From the NCBI RefSeq assembly GCF_004123905.1, contig NZ_MZXW01000021.1, forward strand, positions 233,221 through 297,220: DNA of 64,000 nucleotides. Reading direction: 5' to 3'. This document shows positions 41,763-49,925 of this stretch, piece by piece. The notes below the pieces were generated by a model. That model was not told the DNA's origin. It worked only from the letters and a program-made list of their open reading frames with translations, and did no database searches. A program made the position numbers and the translations under genes. How positions within the stretch are numbered: position 1 is the stretch's first letter; every line of letters begins with the position of its first letter. This DNA is from Bradyrhizobium betae (GTDB taxonomy: Bacteria; Pseudomonadota; Alphaproteobacteria; Rhizobiales; Xanthobacteraceae).

Positions 41763-42983
41763 ATGAGTGACGGTCCGGTGATCATCGTCGGTGCCGGTCA
41801 TGCTGGCTACCAGGTCGCGGCATCCCTGCGTCAGGCGGGCTTTTCAGGCCGCATTTGCCTGATCAATGACGAGGCGCATCTGCCCTATCAGCGGCCGCCG
41901 CTGTCCAAGGCGTACATCAAGGGTTCCGCCGGGCCGGAGAGCCTGATGTTCCGGCCCGAAAAGTTCTACCACGACCAGACCATCGAGCTGATCGCGGGCC
42001 GTGCCGTGTCGATCGATCGCGCGGGGCGCAAGGTGCTCCTCGCCTCCGGCGAGATGCTTCCCTACGGCCACCTCGTGCTGGCGACCGGGGCGCGCAACCG
42101 GCTGCTCGATCTGCCCAATGCCAATCTGCCCGACGTGAAATATCTGCGCATCCTCGACGACAGCGAGGCGCTACGAAAAATCATGCCGTCGAAGACGCGC
42201 GTCGTGGTGATCGGCGCCGGCTTTATCGGTCTCGAATTCGCAGCCACCGCGCGGATCAAGGGCCTTGAGGTCGACGTGCTCGAGCTCGCGCCCCGCGTGA
42301 TGGCGCGCGCGGTGACGGCGGAGGTGTCGGAGTATTTCCAGGCGCGGCACCGCGAGGCCGGCATCCGCATTCACCTCGGTGTGCAGGCAACCTCGATCGA
42401 GGCTGAGGGCGGCAAGGTCACCGGTGTCTCCTTGAGCGACGGACGGCATCTGCCGGCTGACCTCGTCGTGGTCGGCGTCGGCGTGCTGCCGAACATCGAG
42501 CTGGCGGCCGAGGCGGGGCTGTCGGTTGCCGCCGGCATCATCGTCGATGAGTATCTCTCGACGACCGATCCTGACATTTCGGCGATCGGCGACTGTGCGC
42601 TGTTCGCCAGCCCGCGCTTCGGCGGATCGCTGCGGCTGGAATCGGTGCAGAACGCCACCGATCACGCCCGCTGCCTCGCCGCCCGGCTGACCGGCGACAA
42701 AAAGCCCTACGACGGCCATCCCTGGTTCTGGAGCGACCAGGGCGACGACAAGCTCCAGATGGCCGGGCTCACCACCGGCTACGACCGCGTCGTGCTGCGC
42801 GGCGATCCCGCGAAGAAAGCTTTCTCGGTGTTCTGTTACAAGGGCGACGAACTGCTCGGCATCGAGTCGGTCAACCGCGCCGGCGACCACATGTTCGGCC
42901 GCCGCCTGTTCGGCATGGACCGCTCGATCACGCCGGAGCAGGCGATGGACGAAAGCTTTGACCTGAAGGGCGCGCTGGCGTGA
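41763..42983 (+). CDS. Ferredoxin/rubredoxin-NAD(P) reductase-type flavoprotein
   Basis: A 406-residue flavoprotein of the putidaredoxin/rhodocoxin reductase group. FAD motif IIVGAGHAGYQVAASLRQAG at the start, PYQRPPLSKAYIKG typical of the group, NAD motif VVIGAGFIGLEFAATA near residue 148, and the second FAD motif ISAIGDCALF; a C-terminal reductase domain follows. These enzymes pass electrons from NADH to a [2Fe-2S] ferredoxin serving P450s or dioxygenases. No ferredoxin, P450 or oxygenase gene is adjacent, so its partner is elsewhere. Confidence 0.92.
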   Translation: MSDGPVIIVGAGHAGYQVAASLRQAGFSGRICLINDEAHLPYQRPPLSKAYIKGSAGPESLMFRPEKFYHDQTIELIAGRAVSIDRAGRKVLLASGEMLPYGHLVLATGARNRLLDLPNANLPDVKYLRILDDSEALRKIMPSKTRVVVIGAGFIGLEFAATARIKGLEVDVLELAPRVMARAVTAEVSEYFQARHREAGIRIHLGVQATSIEAEGGKVTGVSLSDGRHLPADLVVVGVGVLPNIELAAEAGLSVAAGIIVDEYLSTTDPDISAIGDCALFASPRFGGSLRLESVQNATDHARCLAARLTGDKKPYDGHPWFWSDQGDDKLQMAGLTTGYDRVVLRGDPAKKAFSVFCYKGDELLGIESVNRAGDHMFGRRLFGMDRSITPEQAMDESFDLKGALA

Positions 42984-42988
42984 TCTCT

Positions 42989-43130
42989 TCTCCCTCGCCC
43001 CGCTTGCGGGGAGAGGGTCGGGGTGAGGGGGACTCTCCACGGGGATGGTGAGAGTTGGATTCGCGGAGACTCCCCCCACCCGGATTGCATCTTCGATGCA
43101 ATCCGACCTCCCCCCGCAAGCGGGGTGAGG
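42989..43130. repeat. Dispersed palindromic repeat (family B)
   Basis: Starts CTCCCTCGCCCCGCTTGCGG and ends CCTCCCCCCGCAAGCGGGGT; a small extra palindrome GATTGCATC-TTC-GATGCAATC lies inside. It separates two convergent genes. Confidence 0.75.
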
Positions 43131-43149
43131 TGAAGAAAGCAGCTCCGTC

Positions 43150-44055
43150 TTATAGTACCGCGGCCACTTCCTTTGCCGTCGGCATCGACGGCCCTGCGCC
43201 CATGCGCTGGACGCTGATCGAGGCGGCGGCGTTGGCGAAGGCGAGGGCGGTGCGCAACGCGACGCCATCGGCCAGCTGCGAGGCGAGCGCGCCCACAAAA
43301 CAATCGCCGGCGCCTGTGGTGTCGACCGCCTTCACGGCGCGCCCCTGCACCGCAAACTCTTCGCTGGCAGCGAGCGTCAGCACGCCGCGCTTGCCAAGCG
43401 TGATGCAGATGGTCTGGTCGGCGCGAGCCTGAAGCCCCCGCGCCACGTCGATGATCCGCGCGGCCTCGTCGCTGTCCGAAAGCTCCACGCCTGCGAGGAA
43501 GCCGAGCTCGGTCTCGTTCAGCACGAGGATGTCGACCAGCGCGAGCAGCTCGCCGGACATTTTTTGCGCCGGTGCCGGGTTGAGCAGTGTCGTCGCCCCT
43601 GCCTCGCGCGCCCGCGTAAAGAACGCGGCAATCGTCGGCAGAGGAATCTCGAACTGGCTGACGGCGACATCGCCCTTTGCGAGCGGAACGTTCGCGACGT
43701 CATCCACGCTGACCAGCTCGTTGCTGCCGGGGATGACGACGATGGTGTTGTCCGATTCGGCGACGGTGATGATCGCGGTGCCGCTGTGCGTGTCGGCCTC
43801 GCGGACGGAGCCGAGATCAACCCCCTGCGCGCCGAGGAACGTCCTCAGCTCAGCGCCGAATGCATCCTTGCCGAGCCGCCCGATCAGCGTGGTCTTCGCA
43901 CCCAACCGCGCGGCCGCGACCGCCTGGTTCGCGCCCTTGCCGCCCGGGAAATACAGCACCTGCTTGCCCGCGACGGTCTCGCCGACCCTGGGGTGGCGAT
44001 CGGCCGTCGCCACCACATCCATGTTGATGCTGCCGGCGATGAAGACGCGCCCCAT
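43150..44055 (-). CDS. rbsK: Ribokinase
   Basis: A 301-residue PfkB-family kinase. The N-terminus (GSINMDVVATADRHPRVGET) with the glycine pair GGKGANQAVAAARLG is the ribokinase signature, and the catalytic DTTGAGDCFVGAL gives the anion hole and base. It phosphorylates ribose at C5 with ATP. It follows a second PfkB kinase by 18 bp on the same strand, so the two are co-transcribed. No ribose transporter is adjacent; 2-deoxyribose or another pentose is possible. Confidence 0.9.
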   Translation of the reverse strand: MGRVFIAGSINMDVVATADRHPRVGETVAGKQVLYFPGGKGANQAVAAARLGAKTTLIGRLGKDAFGAELRTFLGAQGVDLGSVREADTHSGTAIITVAESDNTIVVIPGSNELVSVDDVANVPLAKGDVAVSQFEIPLPTIAAFFTRAREAGATTLLNPAPAQKMSGELLALVDILVLNETELGFLAGVELSDSDEAARIIDVARGLQARADQTICITLGKRGVLTLAASEEFAVQGRAVKAVDTTGAGDCFVGALASQLADGVALRTALAFANAAASISVQRMGAGPSMPTAKEVAAVL

Positions 44056-44073
44056 GATATGCCCTTTCGAAGC

Positions 44074-44967
44074 CTAAACCCTGACTTCGAACTCGTGCCT
44101 GACTTTGGCGATGTCCACAAGGGTCGGCAGCCCGGCTTCGTTGCCGAGCCGCTGGATCTTGAAGGTCGAGGCGGCGCGGGCAAAATCAAAATGCTCGCGC
44201 CAGCTTTTGCCGGGATGGGCCAGATACGAATAGACGTAAGCGCCGTGGAAGACGTCGCCGGCGCCATTGGTGTCGATCACGCGCTCGCGCGGGATCGGCA
44301 TCGCCGGCATGGTCTCGACCGTGCCCGTCTCGTTGTACCAGAGCAGGCCCTTCTCACCCATGGTGATACCGCCGATCTTGCAGCCGCGGCCCTTGAGGTA
44401 ATCGAGCATCTTTTCCGGCGTGAGATCCATCTGCTCGCACAGCCGCTCGGCGACGATCGCGACGTCGATATATTCCAGCAGCTCATGCGTGTTGGTGCGC
44501 AGGCCGCCGCCGTCTAACGAGGTCAGGATGCCGGCCTCGCGGCAGACTTTTGCGTAGTGGATCGCGGCGTCCGGCTGGTGGCCGTCGATATGCAGCGCGC
44601 GGCAGCCGCCGAGATTGAGCATCGGGAACGGATGGATGTGCTCGTCGTCGCGGCAGCGGACGATGGCGCGCTTGCCGTCCTTGGGCATGATGAAGGACAG
44701 CGACGACTGGTTCACCTTCCGCCCGTGCAGCGAGATGGCGTATTTCGCGCACATGTCCTGGAACATGCGCCCCAGCCAGTCATTGGCTGCGGTGGCGATG
44801 AGGTCGGGCACAATGCCGAGCTTGGCGCAGCAGAATGCCGCCGTGACCGCATTGCCGCCGAAAGAGACCGCGTAGTCGGTAGCCACGTGCTTCTCGTCGC
44901 CGGTCGGCATGTGGTCGGTGATGAAGACGACGTCGATATAGGTCTGTCCGATAAAGAGAGCCTGCAT
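44074..44967 (-). CDS. PfkB-family carbohydrate kinase
   Basis: A 297-residue sugar kinase of the PfkB family, distinct from the ribokinase downstream. It has the N-terminal strand ALFIGQTYIDVVF, the VSFGGNAVTAAFCCAKLG nucleotide-sugar region and the C-terminal DTNGAGDVFHGAY motif with the catalytic Asp. It belongs to a group often annotated sulfofructose kinase-like or simply PfkB, and substrate cannot be fixed. It is the first gene of the two-kinase unit and is divergent from the VOC gene at 45183. Confidence 0.9.
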   Translation of the reverse strand: MQALFIGQTYIDVVFITDHMPTGDEKHVATDYAVSFGGNAVTAAFCCAKLGIVPDLIATAANDWLGRMFQDMCAKYAISLHGRKVNQSSLSFIMPKDGKRAIVRCRDDEHIHPFPMLNLGGCRALHIDGHQPDAAIHYAKVCREAGILTSLDGGGLRTNTHELLEYIDVAIVAERLCEQMDLTPEKMLDYLKGRGCKIGGITMGEKGLLWYNETGTVETMPAMPIPRERVIDTNGAGDVFHGAYVYSYLAHPGKSWREHFDFARAASTFKIQRLGNEAGLPTLVDIAKVRHEFEVRV

Positions 44968-45182
44968 TGGTTGTCCGTGATGCGCTTTGTGGTCCCGGCC
45001 GGCCGCTTACCTTAGCACCGCTTCCGCGGGAGAAACGCCAAAAATATTCGCAAAGCCATGGCCATAGCCGCTTGAGGTGCGTCGGGGGCCGGAATACGAC
45101 CGTGGCAGGGCGAGCTGTGCCCCCGGGGCGCGGCCAACGACCAACGGGCGTTTCGGTTCCGCACCTGTCGGAGGGAGCAAGA

Positions 45183-46031
45183 ATGATCACCGGCCTCGAT
45201 CACGTCGTCGCTCTGGTTCAGGACATCGGTGCGGCCAGGGCGGCCTATCAGACGCTGCTGGGGCGGGCGCCGGCCTGGCAGAATTCCGGCGAGGGCGCCG
45301 ACCGGGTGCTGTTCACGCTCGAGAACATGACGATCGAGCTGATGGCGCCGAGCGGCTTCAGCGTGGCCGCCGACCGGATGCGGGCGCTGCTCGACGACCG
45401 CGAGGGCGTGCTCGCCAGCCTGTGCTTTCGTGTCGCAGACATGGGCAAGATGCACCGGCGGCTGGAGCGGGTGGCGCTCAAGCCCGATCCGGTGGCCGAG
45501 GTCGAAAGCAGCGATGCTGCGACCGACGCCGTGCTGCACTGGAAGCGCACGCGCGCGGCCACCGAACTTACGCGGGGCGTGCGCATGTTCTTCCTCGAGC
45601 TTGCGGAGGAGCGCCCCAAATCGGTCGCGACCGAGATCGCGCCAATCGATGCGCTCGACCATGTCGTGATCACCACCGAGGATTCCGAGCGCGCCGCCGC
45701 ACTCTACGGTGCGCGGCTCGGGCTTGATCTCGCGCTCGACCGCTCGCACCAGGATTGGGGCCAGCTGATGTTCTTCCGCTGCGGCGACCTGATCGTCGAG
45801 GTGGTGCGCCGTCCCGTGGCGGGCGGCGACGCCGCGCATGACCGTCTCTGGGGCCTGAGCTGGCGCGTCGCCGACATCGACGCCACCCGCGCCCGCCTGA
45901 TCGCCAATGGCCTCGACGTCACCGAAGTGCGCAACGGCCGCAAGCCCGGCACGCGGATCATGACGGTGCGGAACGGCACCTGCGGCATCCAGACGGTGCT
46001 GCTGGAGCGCTCGCCGAAGCCGGTGGAATAA
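45183..46031 (+). CDS. VOC (glyoxalase/dioxygenase superfamily) protein with two domains
   Basis: A 282-residue protein with two VOC modules: residues about 1-115 (ITGLDHVVALVQDIGAARAA) and about 155-280 (LDHVVITTEDSERAAALYGA). The metal ligands His in each LDHVV and a Glu near the end of each module are in place, though the middle is atypical. It resembles the glyoxalase-like domain proteins seen next to CoA or sugar genes in Rhizobiales. The reaction is unknown. The start at 45183 has GGAGGGAGC upstream. Confidence 0.85.
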   Translation: MITGLDHVVALVQDIGAARAAYQTLLGRAPAWQNSGEGADRVLFTLENMTIELMAPSGFSVAADRMRALLDDREGVLASLCFRVADMGKMHRRLERVALKPDPVAEVESSDAATDAVLHWKRTRAATELTRGVRMFFLELAEERPKSVATEIAPIDALDHVVITTEDSERAAALYGARLGLDLALDRSHQDWGQLMFFRCGDLIVEVVRRPVAGGDAAHDRLWGLSWRVADIDATRARLIANGLDVTEVRNGRKPGTRIMTVRNGTCGIQTVLLERSPKPVE

Positions 46032-46048
46032 CCGCCGTTCTCTCCAGG

Positions 46049-46135
46049 CGTCATTGCGAGCGAAGTGAAGCAATCCAGAATCCCTCAACGGCGGAAGCCT
46101 GGATTGCTTCGTCGCAGGGGCTCCTCGCAATGACG
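46049..46135. repeat. Dispersed palindromic repeat (family C)
   Basis: GCGTCATTGCGAGCGAAGTG through GCAATCCAGAATCCC and GGATTGCTTCG to CTCCTCGCAATGACG. It lies in the gap between the VOC gene and the TetR gene, about 20 bp before the latter's GTG start. Confidence 0.85.
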
Positions 46136-46154
46136 AAACTATGCGGCGGGCAGT

Positions 46155-46913
46155 GTGCATGATAAATGCGATGTGGACGAGCAACAGCGAGCATCCGGTT
46201 TGGCGAAGGCACAGGCAAAGCGAACTCTGAAATGGCAGCGCGATCCCGAAGGGATGCGGCTGCGCATTCTCGAAGCCGCCAAGCAGGAATTCTCCACCCA
46301 CGGGCTCGCCGGCGCCCGCGTCGATCGCATCGCGGCCAAGGCCGGCGCCAACAAGCGCATGCTGTACTACCACGTCGGCAACAAGGACGAGCTGTATCTG
46401 GCGGTGCTCGAAGGCGCCTATGACAAGATCCGCAGCGAGGAGCGTGGGCTCGATCTCGAACATCTCGATCCGCCCGAGGCGATCCGCCGCCTGATCGAGT
46501 TCACCTGGAATTACTTCCTGCGCAATCCCGAGTTCCTGTCGCTACTCCAGACCGAGAACCTCGCGCGCGCAAAACACCTGAAGAAATCGACCAAGGTCAA
46601 GTCGATGCACTCGCCCTTCGTCGAGATGATCCGCACCGTGGTCCGGCGCGGCGTCGACAGCGGCGACTTCCAGGTCGCGGTCGATCCGGTGCAGCTCTAC
46701 ATCTCGATCGCGGCGCTTAGCTTCTTCTATCTCTCCAACTCCGCGACGCTCAGCGTGATCTTCGGCCGCGATCTCTTGGACAAGAAAGCCAAGGACGAGC
46801 GGCTTTCGCACATGGCGGGCCTCGTGCTCGCCGCGCTGACGGGGCGGTCGACGGAGCTGTTCGCGATCGCGAAGGCGCCGAAGTCGCGTAGCGCGGTGGC
46901 GCAGACGGCGTAG
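46155..46913 (+). CDS. TetR-family transcriptional regulator
   Basis: A 252-residue regulator with the TetR helix-turn-helix at about residues 38-85 (RILEAAKQEFSTHGLAGARV, IAAKAGANKRMLYYHVGNKD) and an all-helical C-terminal domain of the TetR_C RutR-like kind (FTWNYFLRNPEFLSLLQTEN). It starts with GTG; a later start is possible because the first 20 residues are poorly structured. It lies 310 bp before the ABC-transporter operon on the same strand. RutR-like proteins sense pyrimidines in other bacteria, and the next transporter is of the NMT1 type, which makes it the probable local regulator, as inference. Confidence 0.88.
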   Translation: MHDKCDVDEQQRASGLAKAQAKRTLKWQRDPEGMRLRILEAAKQEFSTHGLAGARVDRIAAKAGANKRMLYYHVGNKDELYLAVLEGAYDKIRSEERGLDLEHLDPPEAIRRLIEFTWNYFLRNPEFLSLLQTENLARAKHLKKSTKVKSMHSPFVEMIRTVVRRGVDSGDFQVAVDPVQLYISIAALSFFYLSNSATLSVIFGRDLLDKKAKDERLSHMAGLVLAALTGRSTELFAIAKAPKSRSAVAQTA

Positions 46914-46970
46914 TCTATCGCCCGCGTGGAGCGAACGAGGCGGGAGGCAGGTGGATGCCGAAGCAGCAGT

Positions 46971-47105
46971 CTCGTGTCCCGGGCGCGCCGCGGCACGAAG
47001 TGACGCTGCGCAGAACCGGGACCCAGTAGCCGCGTTCTCTGCCGTTAAGTGGGCCCCGGCTCTGCAGCGCACCGCAAGGGCGCTGCGCTGCGTCCGGGGC
47101 ACGGA
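46971..47105. repeat. Dispersed intergenic repeat (family A)
   Basis: Third copy of the family A unit: CTCGTGTCCCGGGCGCGCCG, then CGCTGCGCAGAACCGGGACC, then GGGCCCCGGCTCTGCAGCGC and GCTGCGTCCGGGGCACGGAC. It fills most of the 308-bp gap between the TetR gene and the transporter operon; the operon promoter must lie in the remaining 115 bp. Confidence 0.75.
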
Positions 47106-47221
47106 CCTCGCAACCAATTCGCCCCGGAACCCACGCAAAACGTCACAGGAAATCCTCTGGACAGTATTTATCCAACGGGTTAATTTCTCCCCAGAACCAA
47201 GAAGAATGCCGGGAGTGAAAA

Positions 47222-48031
47222 TTGGCCGAACCGAAGCCGCAAAGTGCGGTATCCAAGATGCTGAACGCGGCCTGGGTTCGGCCGTTCTTGTTCCTGGTCT
47301 TCATCGTCGTGGCCTGGGATCTCGCGATCCGGCTGTTCAAAATTCCCGCCTATCAGATCCCGTCGCCGGGCGATGTAATCGCCGTGTTGCGCACCGATTG
47401 GCCGGAACTGCTGCGCCAATCCTGGCCGACCACCTATGCGACCGTCTGCGGCTTTATGCTCTCGGCGCTGTTCGGCATTCCCGTCGCGATGCTGATCGCG
47501 GGCTCGAAGACGGTGGAAAGCTATGTCTATCCGCTGCTGGTGTTCTCCCAGTCCGTGCCGAAGATCGCGATCGCGCCGCTGTTCGTGGTGTGGTTCGGCT
47601 TCGGCATCATTCCAAAAGTGATCTCGGCGTTCCTGCTCGGCTTCTTCCCGGTCGTGGTCTCCGCCGTGCAGGGTTTCAAGTCGGTCGACCCCGACATGGT
47701 CGATCTCGCCCGCGCCATGCAGGGCAGCCGCTTCCAGGTGTTTTGCGCAGTGAACCTGCCGCATGCGCTGCCGGCGATCTTCTCCGGTCTCAAAGTGTCG
47801 GTGACGCTCGCCGTGGTCGGCGCCGTCGTCGGCGAGTTCGTCGGCTCCAACTCCGGCATCGGCTACGTTATGCAGCGCTCGATCGGCACGTTCGACCTGC
47901 CGACGATGTTCGCAGCGCTCGTCATTCTCGCCCTGCTCGGCGTCATCCTGTTCTGGATCGTCGACCGGATCGAGAAGCTGGTCATTCCCTGGCATGTCAG
48001 CCAGCGCGAAGACGTGATTTTCGCCTCTTAA
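47222..48031 (+). CDS. ABC transporter permease (SsuC/ThiX type)
   Basis: A 269-residue permease with six membrane helices and the ATPase-contact loop around DPDMVDLARAMQGSRFQVFC. The family includes importers of sulfonates, nitrate, taurine, aromatics and pyrimidine precursors. It starts with TTG preceded by GGGAG, and is the first gene of a seven-gene operon with the binding protein and ATPase directly behind. Substrate is unknown. Confidence 0.9.
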   Translation: MAEPKPQSAVSKMLNAAWVRPFLFLVFIVVAWDLAIRLFKIPAYQIPSPGDVIAVLRTDWPELLRQSWPTTYATVCGFMLSALFGIPVAMLIAGSKTVESYVYPLLVFSQSVPKIAIAPLFVVWFGFGIIPKVISAFLLGFFPVVVSAVQGFKSVDPDMVDLARAMQGSRFQVFCAVNLPHALPAIFSGLKVSVTLAVVGAVVGEFVGSNSGIGYVMQRSIGTFDLPTMFAALVILALLGVILFWIVDRIEKLVIPWHVSQREDVIFAS

Positions 48032-48083
48032 CTTCACGCAACGGCCACCAACGGCCGAAACACAACGACAAGGGAGAGTGACG

Positions 48084-49076
48084 ATGAAGCGGTGGATAGG
48101 AGCTGTCTCGGCGGCGCTGATGGTGTTTGCGGCGATGCCGGCGCAGGCGGCGGACAAGGTCGTGCTGATGCTGAACTGGTATGTCTATGGCGAGCACGCG
48201 CCGTTCTATTACGGCAAGGCCAAGGGCATTTATGCGGCCGAAGGTATCGACCTCGAAATCCAGGAAGGCCGCGGCTCGGCCGCAACCACGCAGGCCGTCG
48301 CCGCCAAGACCGCCGATTTCGGCTATGTCGACGTTCCCACGATGATGCGCGCCGCGATCAAAGGCGCGCCCGTGGTTGCGACCGGCGTGCTGCTCCAGAC
48401 CTCGCCGATGTCCGCGATGGGTTTTGTCGACAAGAACATCAAGAAGCCCGAGGACATCAAGGGCAAGACGGTGGCGATTACGCCGGCCGATTCCATGACC
48501 CAGATCTGGCCGCTGTTCCTGAAGAAGACCGGCCTGAAGGAAAGCGACTTCACCACCGTTGCCGGCGACGGCCAAACAAAACTCAACGCCGTCATCAACG
48601 GCCAGGCTGATTTGCTGCTCGGCTACGTCATGGACCAGTCGATGAAGATCAAGGACGCCACCGGCAAGGACGTCTATCCGATCAAGTTTGCCGACTACGG
48701 CATCAACATGGTTTCGTCAGGCATCATCGCCAATTCCGACTATGTGAAGGCCAATGCCGACCTCGTCCGCCGCTTCATGTCGGCGACGACCAAGGCGGTG
48801 GAAGCCGCCGAGAAGGAGCCGAAGGCGGCGGCGCAGTCGATCCTCGATGCCAACCCCAAGGGCGGCAAGATCGACACGCTGACCCAAGGCTTTGAGCTGA
48901 CCATTCCGCTCTACCGGACCGCGGAGACCAAGGCCAAGCGGCCGTTCCAGGTCACCGACCAGAACATGACCGACAGCGTCAATCTGATGGTCGAATATGG
49001 CGGGCTCGATGCCAAGGCCAAGGATAACCCGAAGGCCTTCTACACCAACGACTATCTGCCGAAGAGTGGCTCGTGA
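48084..49076 (+). CDS. ABC transporter substrate-binding protein (NMT1/THI5-like)
   Basis: A 330-residue binding protein with a signal peptide (ending PAQAA). The mature part starts DKVVLMLNWYVYGEHAPFYY, the NMT1/THI5-like signature found in ThiY and RibY proteins that bind pyrimidine, flavin or other heterocyclic precursors. The later TPADSMTQIWPLFLKKTGL and YGINMVSSGIIANSDYV fit the same family. Its stop overlaps the ATPase start by four bases. The ligand could be a heterocycle or aromatic acid rather than a sugar, which is notable given the sugar-type enzymes downstream. Confidence 0.9.
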   Translation: MKRWIGAVSAALMVFAAMPAQAADKVVLMLNWYVYGEHAPFYYGKAKGIYAAEGIDLEIQEGRGSAATTQAVAAKTADFGYVDVPTMMRAAIKGAPVVATGVLLQTSPMSAMGFVDKNIKKPEDIKGKTVAITPADSMTQIWPLFLKKTGLKESDFTTVAGDGQTKLNAVINGQADLLLGYVMDQSMKIKDATGKDVYPIKFADYGINMVSSGIIANSDYVKANADLVRRFMSATTKAVEAAEKEPKAAAQSILDANPKGGKIDTLTQGFELTIPLYRTAETKAKRPFQVTDQNMTDSVNLMVEYGGLDAKAKDNPKAFYTNDYLPKSGS

Positions 49077-49921
49077 AACCTGCGACAGTCGTGAGTGACA
49101 CCGTGCAGCCGGCCGCACACCTGAGACTGGTGAGCGACCGGGCGGCCGGCGATGCGTCGGGCATCAATCTGTCCGGCGTGTCCAAGACTTACCGGACGCG
49201 CGACGGCGATGTGCCGTCGCTGCGTCCGCTCGATTTTCACATCAACGAGGGCGAGTTCTTCGTCGTGGTTGGTCCGTCCGGCTGCGGCAAGTCCACGCTG
49301 CTCAAGCTGATCTCCGGGCTGCTGCCGCCGACCACAGGCGACATCCTGGTCGAGGGTGAGAAGGTCACGACGCCGCACGGCAATGTCGGCATCGTGTTCC
49401 AGAACGCGCTGCTGCTGCCATGGCGCAACATCCTCTCCAACGTGATGTTGCCGATCGACATGAAGCGGCTGCCGCGGCAAACCTATCTCGAACGCGCCAA
49501 GGCGCTGTTGAAGATGGTCGGGCTCGAAGGCTTCGAGAAGAAGCTGCCGTGGCAGCTCTCCGGCGGCATGCAGCAGCGCGCCTCGATCTGCCGTGCCCTC
49601 GTGCATGATCCAAAAATCATGCTGATGGACGAGCCGTTCGGCGCGCTCGACGCGCTGACACGCGAACGCATGAATGTCGAACTGATGCGAATCCAGCGCG
49701 AAACGAAGAAGACGGTGCTCCTGATCACGCATTCGATCCCAGAGGCCGTGTTCCTCGCCGACCGCGTGCTGGTCATGACCGAGCGGCCCGGCGCGGTCGC
49801 CGCGATCTACGACGTGCCGCTGCCGCGCCCGCGCTCGCTCGACGTGATGGCCGATCCGGTGTTTACCGAGCTCGTGCAACGCATCCGCAAGCATTTCTTC
49901 TCGCAAGGTGCATTGGATTAA
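49073..49921 (+). CDS. ABC transporter ATPase (SsuB/ThiZ type)
   Basis: A 282-residue ATPase with Walker A GPSGCGKST, signature LSGGMQQR, Walker B IMLMDEPFGALD and the switch His in LITHSIPEA. It starts with GTG overlapping the end of the binding-protein gene (GTGA). It powers the importer formed with the two preceding genes. A 35-residue N-terminal extension precedes the ATPase core. Confidence 0.93.
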   Translation: MKPATVVSDTVQPAAHLRLVSDRAAGDASGINLSGVSKTYRTRDGDVPSLRPLDFHINEGEFFVVVGPSGCGKSTLLKLISGLLPPTTGDILVEGEKVTTPHGNVGIVFQNALLLPWRNILSNVMLPIDMKRLPRQTYLERAKALLKMVGLEGFEKKLPWQLSGGMQQRASICRALVHDPKIMLMDEPFGALDALTRERMNVELMRIQRETKKTVLLITHSIPEAVFLADRVLVMTERPGAVAAIYDVPLPRPRSLDVMADPVFTELVQRIRKHFFSQGALD

Positions 49922-49925
49922 AATC

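Noticed and set aside
45012..46463. 483-codon minus-strand frame spanning the VOC and TetR genes
   Set aside because: It crosses a dispersed repeat and two well-supported genes and shows no domain.
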